From contig JAFDZF010000006.1 of NCBI GenBank assembly GCA_018267055.1, positions 1 to 55,156 on the forward strand: a stretch of 55,156 nucleotides of DNA, written 5' to 3'. Position 1 is the first letter of the stretch; every line of letters starts with the position of its first letter. This DNA is from Bacteroidota bacterium. GTDB lineage: Bacteria > Bacteroidota > Bacteroidia > Flavobacteriales_F > PHOS-HE28. Of this stretch, positions 8,736-15,587 are shown in pieces. The position numbers and the translations under genes were made by a program. The notes below the pieces were generated by a model, which worked only from the letters and a program-made list of their open reading frames with translations, had not been told where the DNA came from and did no database searches.

Positions 8736-9800
8736 TCAGGCGTGGGCCAGCTTCTCCAGCTTGCGCCGGTCCACGATGCGGATGCCCCGCCCCTGCGTAT
8801 CGATGATGCCGTCCTCCTTCAGCTCGGTGAGGCAGCGGATGAGCGATTCCGTGGCCGTGCCCACGATGCTGGCCAGGTCCTCCCGGCTGATGCGCACGCC
8901 CAGGTCGTCCGCCTCGCCTTCGGCGGCATAGCGCTCATGCACGCGCAGGAGCGACTGGGCCACGCGCTGGCGCACGCTGGCATAGGCGAGCTGCAACAGG
9001 TGCTGTTCCTTGTCCTTCACATCGCGCGCGAGCATCCGGATGAAGCGGATGCTCACATCGCGATCGCGGTAGAGCAGCGCCAGCAGGTCCTCCCGCGGCA
9101 CCAGCGCCACCTCGCATTCCTCCATGGCCTCGGCGGTCTCCATGGCGCGGCCGTTCTCCAGCAGGCCCATGTAGCCCACGAAATCACCCGGACCGTTGAG
9201 GCCGGTGACGAACTCCTTGCCATCGTTGTTGATCTTGTAGGTGCGCACCTTGCCACGGATGATGTACGGCACCTGGCGCAGCTCGTCGCCCTCGTGGAAG
9301 AGCACCTCTTTCACGGCCAGCCGGCGCGTGCGCCGGTCGCGTCCCACGTCCTTCAAGGCCTCCAGGCCGCGTGCCTGGTCCATGAACCGGGTCAATCCGT
9401 CATAGCCGTCGTCGAAGCCCTTGCGGAAAAGCTCGCTGCGCCGCAGGCGGCCTTCGATGGCCTTGAGCAGCTCGCCCTCCTCGAAGGGTTTGGTGAGGTA
9501 GTCGTCGGCGCCCAGCTCCATGCCTTTGCGCACCTCGCCGCGCTCGGCCTTCGCGCTGAGGAAGATGAAAGGCACCTCGGCGGTGGCGGGCGACCGGCCC
9601 AGCAGGTGGAGCACGCCGTAGCCGTCCAGCTCGGGCATCATGATGTCGCACAGCACCAGGTCGGGCACTTCCTTGCGCGCCATTTCCACGCCGCGCCGGC
9701 CGTTCTCGGCCTTGAGCACGCGGTAATCGGCCAGCTCCAGTATCTCGGCCGTATTCTCGCGCATGTCCGCGTCGTCCTCGATGAGCAGGATGGTCTTCAT
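8736..9800 (-). CDS. fused response regulator: receiver domain plus Crp/Fnr DNA-binding module (FixJ-FixK-like)
   Basis: 354 residues. Residues 1-120 are a complete receiver domain: acidic pair Asp9/Asp10, phospho-acceptor Asp52 in LCDIMMP, Ser82, Lys104 in LTKPF. About 155-250 is a cyclic-nucleotide-like beta-barrel, then a dimer helix, then a Crp-type helix-turn-helix (about 305-335) with recognition helix TATESLIRCL, in which Glu318 and Arg322 align with the DNA-reading Glu and Arg of Crp/Fnr proteins. There is no Fnr-type N-terminal Cys cluster, so it is not itself an Fe-S oxygen sensor. Its ATG overlaps the kinase stop (ATGA). It is the likely regulator of the CTGAC-N4-GTCAG sites in this window (inference). 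Confidence 0.9.
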   Translation of the reverse strand: MKTILLIEDDADMRENTAEILELADYRVLKAENGRRGVEMARKEVPDLVLCDIMMPELDGYGVLHLLGRSPATAEVPFIFLSAKAERGEVRKGMELGADDYLTKPFEEGELLKAIEGRLRRSELFRKGFDDGYDGLTRFMDQARGLEALKDVGRDRRTRRLAVKEVLFHEGDELRQVPYIIRGKVRTYKINNDGKEFVTGLNGPGDFVGYMGLLENGRAMETAEAMEECEVALVPREDLLALLYRDRDVSIRFIRMLARDVKDKEQHLLQLAYASVRQRVAQSLLRVHERYAAEGEADDLGVRISREDLASIVGTATESLIRCLTELKEDGIIDTQGRGIRIVDRRKLEKLAHA

Positions 9801-11041
9801 GGATGGAGGTGTTGGGGGAGTTCCACGGTAAAGACGGTATGGCCCGGACGGCTGGTGTAGCTGATGGAGCCGCCCATCAGGTCCAGGTAGCGCTTCACGA
9901 TGTTGAGGCCGAGGCCCGTGCCCTGCACGGTGGTGGCGTTGCCGCCCCGGAAGAACCGCTCGAAGAGGTGCTGCTGGTCCTCCTGCGGGATGCCGATGCC
10001 CTCGTCCTTCACCGTGATGGTGAGGCGCCCATCGGCGATGGCCGTGCGTAGCTCCACGTGCGCGTTCTCGGGGGAGTACTTCACCGCGTTGGTCACCAGG
10101 TTGGTGATGACGTTGCCGAACATCTGGCGGTCCAGCGTGACGGTGCGCGAGGCCCCTTCATGATCGTAGCCGATGGCCTGTCCCGGCTTGGCCAGCGGGC
10201 GCAGCTCCTCGATCAGCTCGATGCACTGGTGCACCACGTCCATCTCCACGGGCGCGCATTCGATGAGGCCCTGGTCGATGCGCTCCAGCGAAAGGAACTC
10301 GTTCAGCATGGCGGTCATCTCGCGCACCTTGTTGCGGATGCGCGTCACATGGCGGCCCACCTTCTCATTGGCCGCGTCGCCGGAGTGCCGCGCGATGAGG
10401 TCCACGCTGCTCATGATGGTGCTGAGCGGCGTGCGGAACTCGTGGCTGGCCATGGAGACGAAGCGGCTCTTCAGCGCGTGCAGTTCCTTCTCCTTCTCCA
10501 GGGCTTCGCGGACGCTCTGCTCGGCCTTGCGCAGCTCGGCGGTGCGCTGCTCCACGCGGTCCTCCAGCTCCTGGTTGGTGCGTTGCAGCTCCTCCTCGGC
10601 CTGGCGCCGGAGGGTGATGTCGGTCACCAGCCCCATCACGTAGCGGTCCTCGTCCACGGTGAAGTGGTTGAGGCTGACCTCCACCGGGAACACGCTGCCA
10701 TCCTTGCGCCGTCCCCAAAGGTCCATGCCGATGCCCATGGAGCGCTGCACCGGGCGGGCGTTGTAGGCCGCGCGATGGCCGGCGTGCCGGGCGCGCACGG
10801 CGTCGGGCAGCAGCACTTCGATGCGCTCGCCCACGAGCTCGTTCTCCCCATGGCCGAACATGGCGTTCAGCCGGGGGTTGTGCATGAGGATGGTCCCCTT
10901 GGTGTCCACCACCACCAGTCCCTCCGCCGCCGTGGAGAAGAGCAGCTCGCAGACCCGGGCGAGGTCCACATTGCCGAACGCGTTCCCAGGTCCTTTGCGC
11001 ATCCCGGAAAGGTAAGCGTACCCGCGCGCTCCAAGGCTCAT
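9797..11041 (-). CDS. PAS domain sensor histidine kinase, FixL-like
   Basis: Up to 414 residues, no transmembrane helix, so cytoplasmic. One PAS domain (about 25-145), a coiled coil (about 145-190), the His phosphorylation box FVSMASHEFRTPLS (His200), and a HATPase domain with NLVTNAVKYS, DEGIGIP and GTGLGLNIVKRY. The PAS segment PDAVRARHAGHRAAY lines up with the FixL haem-ligand helix, but the FixL regulatory Arg position is Met (MGIGMDLWGRRKDG). The ATG at 11041 overlaps the dioxygenase stop by ATGA; an internal ATG at 11002 preceded by TACCTTTC is an alternative. It overlaps the fused regulator gene and presumably phosphorylates that protein. Confidence 0.88.
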   Translation of the reverse strand: MSLGARGYAYLSGMRKGPGNAFGNVDLARVCELLFSTAAEGLVVVDTKGTILMHNPRLNAMFGHGENELVGERIEVLLPDAVRARHAGHRAAYNARPVQRSMGIGMDLWGRRKDGSVFPVEVSLNHFTVDEDRYVMGLVTDITLRRQAEEELQRTNQELEDRVEQRTAELRKAEQSVREALEKEKELHALKSRFVSMASHEFRTPLSTIMSSVDLIARHSGDAANEKVGRHVTRIRNKVREMTAMLNEFLSLERIDQGLIECAPVEMDVVHQCIELIEELRPLAKPGQAIGYDHEGASRTVTLDRQMFGNVITNLVTNAVKYSPENAHVELRTAIADGRLTITVKDEGIGIPQEDQQHLFERFFRGGNATTVQGTGLGLNIVKRYLDLMGGSISYTSRPGHTVFTVELPQHLHP

Positions 11042-11532
11042 GGCCGGTGGGTGCGCCCCGGATGCTCATGGTACACGCGCCACTTGCGGAGCGGCCCCGC
11101 ATGCAGCTCCAGGGTGACCGCCGGACCGGGACCCACATTGACGAAGCGGTGCGCACCGGCCCCTTCGAGCAGGAGATCGCCACCGCCCGGCAGCAGGTAG
11201 GTCTCCTGCACCAGCTGCGGCGCGTGCCCGGGCAGCAGCCGATAGCGCTCCTCCACCACCTCGCCCATCAAGGCACGTATCCAGGTGGAATGGCCGTCGT
11301 GGCCATGGATGCTGGTCTGCTGGCCCGGGCCGTAGCAGACCACCAGCAGCTCGGAACCGGTGCCGCGGTACAGGCAGGTACGCGTATAGTGGCGGGTGTT
11401 CCAGCGGAGGTAAGGGCTCAGGTCGTTCAGGTCCGCGCGGTAGCGCTCCAGGATCCGCGCATGGTCCGTGGCGCCGTCCTTGGAGAGCTCGTCGATGAGC
11501 TCCGCAACGGTATGGATGGCGTCAGGACGCAT
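11038..11532 (-). CDS. cysteine dioxygenase family protein (thiol dioxygenase)
   Basis: 164 residues, cupin fold. The iron-binding triad is visible: His76 and His78 in SIHGHDGHSTW and His128 in GAHRFVN. Family members use Fe(II) and O2 to oxidise a thiol to a sulfinate, classically L-cysteine to cysteine sulfinic acid. The gene opens the operon that continues into the PAS kinase and the REC-Crp regulator (ATGA overlaps at both joints). Its promoter carries one of the CTGAC-N4-GTCAG sites. The substrate is not certain; 3-mercaptopropionate or another thiol is possible. A role tied to oxygen status is suggested by the operon. Confidence 0.8.
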   Translation of the reverse strand: MRPDAIHTVAELIDELSKDGATDHARILERYRADLNDLSPYLRWNTRHYTRTCLYRGTGSELLVVCYGPGQQTSIHGHDGHSTWIRALMGEVVEERYRLLPGHAPQLVQETYLLPGGGDLLLEGAGAHRFVNVGPGPAVTLELHAGPLRKWRVYHEHPGRTHRP

Positions 11533-11556
11533 GGAGCGGGGGCGATGTGCTGGATG

Positions 11557-11564
11557 CGAACCTA
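11557..11564 (-). promoter_or_regulatory. promoter box of the dioxygenase-kinase-regulator operon
   Basis: On the minus strand it reads TAGGTTCG, a perfect TAnnTTCG. Its last G (position 11557) lies 36.5 bp from the centre of the palindrome at 11586-11601 and 25 nt upstream of the start codon. Confidence 0.65.
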
Positions 11565-11585
11565 CCGGTGTGCGCAGGGCCGCGG

Positions 11586-11601
11586 GCTGACGGTCGTCAG
11601 C
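11586..11601. promoter_or_regulatory. palindromic operator GCTGAC-GGTC-GTCAGC
   Basis: Sixteen-bp inverted repeat with arms GCTGAC/GTCAGC around four bases, the architecture of a Crp/Fnr-family site. It overlaps the stop codon of the safE-like gene and lies 54 bp upstream of the dioxygenase start. Its placement implies that the kinase/REC-Crp operon controls itself. It is one of four such sites in the window. Confidence 0.75.
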
Positions 11602-12349
11602 GCAGGGCGTCCCATGTTCCGGAGGCGTCCATGGCGGAAGTGGATGGATGGCAAGGCGTGGCCTGCGCAGGAAAAGCAGGCGTTGTGGGGCTGACGAACG
11701 GGATGCCCAACCCGAGCCCGCGAAGGATGAGGAGCACGGCCATGAACGAGACCATCACCGGCGATGCCCGGCGCAGGAGCGTACGAAAGCGCGGGCCGAG
11801 CAGGTTCCCGCCCAGGCGAACGGCGATGAGGGCGGGCCAGGTGCCCAGGGCGAACAGGGCCATGAAGCCCATGCCCCCCGTCACGCTCCCGGCGGCCGCG
11901 GCGGCGATGAGCGCCATGTACACCAGCCCGCAGGGCAGGAGGCCGTTCAGCGCGCCGGTGAGGAAGAGCGCCTCCGGTGCCGTGCGCCGCAGGTTGCGCG
12001 CAAGGATGCCGCGCGACCGGCCGATGCCGAGGGCGATGCGTCCGGTGGGATCCCACCGGCGGAACACGCGCGGAACGAGCAGCACGGTGAGCAGCAGCAC
12101 GCCCGCGGCCACGGACACGCCCTGCTGCAAGTGGGCGATCCGCAGGCCCCAGCCGAAGGCCCCCACCGCCGCGCCCAGCAGCACGTAGGTCGCCAGCCGG
12201 CCGCCGTTCAGCAATAGCGCCGCGGCCCAGCGTGCGCCGCGGCCGGGACCCGTGCGCGGCACGGCCAGCGCGATGGGGCCGCACATGCCGATGCAATGCG
12301 CGCTGCCCGCGATACCCAGCACGAAGGCGGCCGGCAGGAACGCGTTCAT
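11597..12349 (-). CDS. TauE/SafE-like membrane protein of the cbb3 oxidase assembly cluster
   Basis: 250 residues with about six hydrophobic helices. Two motifs fit the cytochrome-biogenesis-type members of this superfamily (DsbD/CcdA-like relatives): AHCIGMCGPIALA near the N terminus and NGLLPCGLVYMAL in the middle, each with a membrane cysteine. These are usually encoded with ccoGHIS in Bacteroidota and are thought to handle copper for cbb3 oxidase. It is the last gene of the cco operon; its ATG overlaps the fixH stop (ATGA). The last 30 or so residues are hydrophilic and poorly conserved. Confidence 0.85.
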   Translation of the reverse strand: MNAFLPAAFVLGIAGSAHCIGMCGPIALAVPRTGPGRGARWAAALLLNGGRLATYVLLGAAVGAFGWGLRIAHLQQGVSVAAGVLLLTVLLVPRVFRRWDPTGRIALGIGRSRGILARNLRRTAPEALFLTGALNGLLPCGLVYMALIAAAAAGSVTGGMGFMALFALGTWPALIAVRLGGNLLGPRFRTLLRRASPVMVSFMAVLLILRGLGLGIPFVSPTTPAFPAQATPCHPSTSAMDASGTWDALR

Positions 12350-12783
12350 GGCACCACGATCCGGTCCTCCGTGCAATAGGTGACACCCCTCGCGCTCCAG
12401 TCCAGCACCGCGTTGTACCGCCCCGGCAGAAGGCCGATGAACTGGGCCAGGAAGGTCCCGCTGGTGTCGGCACGCACGTCCAGCACCCGATCGGCCGCGG
12501 GATCGTTGGGGCGCACCAAGGTCAGGCGCCCATCGATCGGCGCACCTTTCAGCTCGTCCGGGAACCGCAGGCGGAGCCCGCCGCCCGCGGCATGGATGTC
12601 CACCTCCGCGGAAAGCGCCAGCGCACGGGCGCGCCGTTCGATGTGGTCCTGGTACTTCAGCTCCTGCTCGTAGTACTGTTCGGTCACCAAGGGCTCGGGG
12701 TTGCGCGAGGCCATGATGACGAACCACGTCATGAGCCCTGCGAACGCGATCAAGGTCAGGGCCGTTCCTTTTCCCCAGTTCAT
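12346..12783 (-). CDS. fixH: FixH/CcoH family protein
   Basis: 145 residues. One N-terminal membrane helix (GTALTLIAFAGLMTWFVIMA) is followed by the family signature NPEPLVTEQYYEQELKYQ and a periplasmic beta-rich domain. FixH/CcoH interacts with the cbb3 oxidase and is needed for its stability or assembly in other bacteria. ATGA overlaps join it to ccoG upstream and the safE-like gene downstream, so it is firmly in the operon. Confidence 0.87.
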   Translation of the reverse strand: MNWGKGTALTLIAFAGLMTWFVIMASRNPEPLVTEQYYEQELKYQDHIERRARALALSAEVDIHAAGGGLRLRFPDELKGAPIDGRLTLVRPNDPAADRVLDVRADTSGTFLAQFIGLLPGRYNAVLDWSARGVTYCTEDRIVVP

Positions 12784-14216
12784 GTGCCGGTGTGTTCAAG
12801 CGGTCCGACGAACGAAGTGCTCACCTTCTCCAACAGGCGATCCCCCGCATAGATGCCGATGATGACCTTGGTCTTCATGCCGGGCGGCCGGTCATCACCG
12901 AGGATGATGAAGAGCTCGCCCTGAGCCAGCTCCCCTGCCTTCACTTCCATGGCGCGGCCCACGAGCTGGATCTCACCGTCCACATTGAGCAGCGCCAGCC
13001 GCAGGGTGAGGTCGTGGTCCGTCTTGTTCTTGGTCTTGAGGGTATACAGGTTGCTGATCCGCCCGTCGGGCCGTTCCTGGAAGAGCAGCCCCGGCGTGCG
13101 CAGCACGGTGCTGTCGGTGTCGGTGCGCAGGGCGATGAGGGTGACGAGCACGCCCACGATGAGCACGAGCACCGCGGCATAGGCCTTCATCCGCAGGTCC
13201 ACGCGGAAGGGCTGCTTGTCCGCGATCCCCGCTTCGCTGGCGTAGCGCACCAGGCCCTTCGGCAGACCGACGGACACCATCATGTGGTCGCAAGCGTCGA
13301 TGCAGGCCGTGCAGTTCACGCATTCGAGCTGGGTGCCGTTGCGGATGTCGATGCCCGTGGGGCATACGTGCACGCAGGCCCTGCAATCGATGCAGTCGCC
13401 CTTGCCCACGGCCGCGCGGTCCTCCCCTTTCCGGAAAAGCCCCCGCGGATCGCCGCGCACGTGGTCGTAGGCGATCACCACGCTCTTGCGGTCGAGCAGC
13501 ACGCCTTGCAGGCGCCCATAGGGGCATACCGTGGTGCAGGCCTGCTCGCGGAAGAAGGCGAAGTTGGCATAGAACACGCCGCTGAAGACGCACATGGCGA
13601 TGAGCCCGCCTGTATGCGCCGCCGCCGGTTCGCGGACGATGCGCAGCAGCTCATCGCTGCCGATGAGGTAGGCCAGGAAGGTATTGCCGATGAGGAAGCT
13701 GATGCCGAAGAAGAGCGCGTGCTTCAAGGCCTTGCGGCCCGCCTTGCCCGCCGTCCAGGGCGCCTTGTCCAGCGCCTGCTGCTGCTTCCAGTCGCCCTCG
13801 ATGGCGTATTCGATCCGGCGGAACACCTGCTCCATGAACACCGTCTGGGGACAGGCCCAGCCGCAGAACAGCCGCCCGAAGGCCACGGTGAACAGGGCGA
13901 TGAACACGATGAAGGCGATGAAGCCGAGCACGAAGAGCAGGAAGTCCTGCGGCCAGAAGACCTGGCCGAGGAGGACGAAGCGCCGCTCCAGGATGTCGAT
14001 GAGCAGCACGGGCCGCCCGCCGATGCGGAGGAAGGGCCCGGCGAACAGGAGGGCGAGCAGGGCATAGCCCACCACCCGGCGCCGGCGCGTGAACCGCCCA
14101 TGCCCTTTCTTGGGGTACAGCCATACCCGCCGGCCGCGCTTGTCCACCGTGCTGATGGAGTCGCGGTAGCTCTCATCGCGCTTCGCGTGGGCCGGGGGAA
14201 CGGGGCGGTCGGTCAT
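12780..14216 (-). CDS. ccoG: cbb3 oxidase accessory iron-sulfur protein CcoG/FixG
   Basis: 478 residues. Membrane helices are followed by the membrane motif LFCGWACPQTVFMEQVFRRIEY, then two ferredoxin-type 4Fe-4S motifs: CIDCRACVHVCP and CVNCTACIDACD. A periplasmic Ig-like C-terminal domain (FixG_C) ends the protein. CcoG is known to reduce copper during cbb3 oxidase maturation. The ATG at 14216 overlaps the ccoP stop by ATGA; the open frame continues upstream inside ccoP but without family similarity. Confidence 0.93.
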   Translation of the reverse strand: MTDRPVPPAHAKRDESYRDSISTVDKRGRRVWLYPKKGHGRFTRRRRVVGYALLALLFAGPFLRIGGRPVLLIDILERRFVLLGQVFWPQDFLLFVLGFIAFIVFIALFTVAFGRLFCGWACPQTVFMEQVFRRIEYAIEGDWKQQQALDKAPWTAGKAGRKALKHALFFGISFLIGNTFLAYLIGSDELLRIVREPAAAHTGGLIAMCVFSGVFYANFAFFREQACTTVCPYGRLQGVLLDRKSVVIAYDHVRGDPRGLFRKGEDRAAVGKGDCIDCRACVHVCPTGIDIRNGTQLECVNCTACIDACDHMMVSVGLPKGLVRYASEAGIADKQPFRVDLRMKAYAAVLVLIVGVLVTLIALRTDTDSTVLRTPGLLFQERPDGRISNLYTLKTKNKTDHDLTLRLALLNVDGEIQLVGRAMEVKAGELAQGELFIILGDDRPPGMKTKVIIGIYAGDRLLEKVSTSFVGPLEHTGT

Positions 14217-15391
14217 CGCGTGGCGACCGCCGTGGCGGCGGCCAGGCTGTCGGAAGCGGTGCCCGTGCTGTCGGACGCTGCGGGCTTCCACAGGTCGCCC
14301 TGCGGCGGCTTCTGCGTGGCCGGCCCCGTGCCCTGGAGGCTCAGGATGTAGTTGGCCAGCGCGGCGATCTCGGGCGGCTTCAACTGGGCCTTCCAGCTCA
14401 TCATGCCTTTCTCCGGCACGCCGTACTTGATGGTGCGGAAGATGTTGTTCACCCCGCCGCCATGCAGCCAGTAGGCATCGGTCAGGTTGGGCCCCACGGA
14501 GTTCTCGGACCCCGCGGCGTCGGCCCCGTGGCACGGCGTGCAGTTCTGCGCGAAGAGGGAGCGGCCACTTGCGAGCACGCCCGGGTCGGTGGTGGCGGTC
14601 ACCGTGTTCTCGTCCACCGTGTTGCGCAGCGTGGCCATGTAGGAAGCGATGTCGGTACCGGCCTGTGCCATCTCGTTCTTGTACTCGGTGCCCTGGTCGG
14701 GCCAAGCGTCGATCACGTGGGCACCCACGAGGTACACCACGCTCCAGCCGATGGTGCCGTAGAAGAGCCATACCCACCAAGGTGGCAGCACGTTGTCCAG
14801 CTCCTGGATGCCGTCGTAGGCGTGATGCAGCAGGATGTCCTGCTCCTTCGCCATGGGCACCTGCCGGGTGAGGCGGCGCCACACCCGCTCATGCCAGGCG
14901 GGGCCTGCCACCGCCGGCGCGGCCTCCTTCGGCTCCGCCTCCCCGATGACCGCCCGCATGAGCCCGCGCGTCAGGCCCAGCTGCACCAGGAGGATGATGA
15001 AGAGGAGCACGTTGATGATCACCAGCCACCAGAACGACTGGTACAGCGTGGGGCCTTGCCGATCCCCCAGGTAGGCCTGTGCCTCCGCGGGATCCGCGGC
15101 GAAGAGCAGCAGCGGCACCAGCACGAGGCCACGCATGCCGCCCCGGGTGAAGCGCTTCACCCAGCCGCCGGAACCCGCCAGCGTGCGCATGATGCCCGCG
15201 AGCGAGACGATGAGGATGCCCTGGACCACCGCCATCACGGTCAACGCGTGGACCATGGTCATGTCCACCTGCACCAGCGGCGTGTCCGCGGCCGGGGGTG
15301 CGGCGGCTTCCTGGGCCAGCAGCGGCCAGCAGGTGGACGCGGCGAGCAGCAGTGCCGCTGCGCGGGAAAGGACGTGGCGATCAATGATCAT
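14213..15391 (-). CDS. ccoP: cbb3 oxidase subunit CcoP, one-haem form
   Basis: 392 residues. The N-terminal signal or first helix is followed by further hydrophobic helices, then the FixP_N-like segment LDNVLPPWWVWLFYGTIGW and a single cytochrome c domain with CTPCH (about residue 280) and the distal Met region GMMSWK. Proteobacterial CcoP carries two CXXCH motifs; only one is present here. It passes electrons to CcoO/CcoN. The tail after LSLQG is low complexity. It overlaps ccoQ by 11 bp and ccoG by 4 bp. Confidence 0.9.
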   Translation of the reverse strand: MIIDRHVLSRAAALLLAASTCWPLLAQEAAAPPAADTPLVQVDMTMVHALTVMAVVQGILIVSLAGIMRTLAGSGGWVKRFTRGGMRGLVLVPLLLFAADPAEAQAYLGDRQGPTLYQSFWWLVIINVLLFIILLVQLGLTRGLMRAVIGEAEPKEAAPAVAGPAWHERVWRRLTRQVPMAKEQDILLHHAYDGIQELDNVLPPWWVWLFYGTIGWSVVYLVGAHVIDAWPDQGTEYKNEMAQAGTDIASYMATLRNTVDENTVTATTDPGVLASGRSLFAQNCTPCHGADAAGSENSVGPNLTDAYWLHGGGVNNIFRTIKYGVPEKGMMSWKAQLKPPEIAALANYILSLQGTGPATQKPPQGDLWKPAASDSTGTASDSLAAATAVATR

Positions 15392-15584
15392 GCGCGCTGT
15401 CGGTGTTCGGGCGGCCGTCCCGCGCGAGCGGCAGGGCCGACATGTGGTCGATGTGTCCGCGGTCGGCCTTCCAGAGCCGGATGAGCACCACGAGGAAGAA
15501 GCCGAAGAAGAGCACGAAGGAGATCGCCGGGTAGATGCCGATGCCCGTGATCGTGTCGAGGTGGTGCTTGATGAACTTCAGCAT
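15381..15584 (-). CDS. ccoQ: small cbb3 oxidase subunit CcoQ
   Basis: 67 residues with one membrane helix (GIYPAISFVLFFGFFLVVLIRLW) and a short hydrophilic tail. The size, helix and position between ccoNO and ccoP identify it as CcoQ, which stabilises the oxidase complex. Sequence conservation in this family is low, so the call rests largely on context. Confidence 0.83.
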   Translation of the reverse strand: MLKFIKHHLDTITGIGIYPAISFVLFFGFFLVVLIRLWKADRGHIDHMSALPLARDGRPNTDSAHDH

Positions 15585-15587
15585 GGC

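Noticed and set aside
12780-14882. Extended 700-residue version of CcoG
   Set aside because: The upstream part lies in another frame of ccoP; the true start at 14216 makes a 478-residue protein with a standard ATGA overlap.
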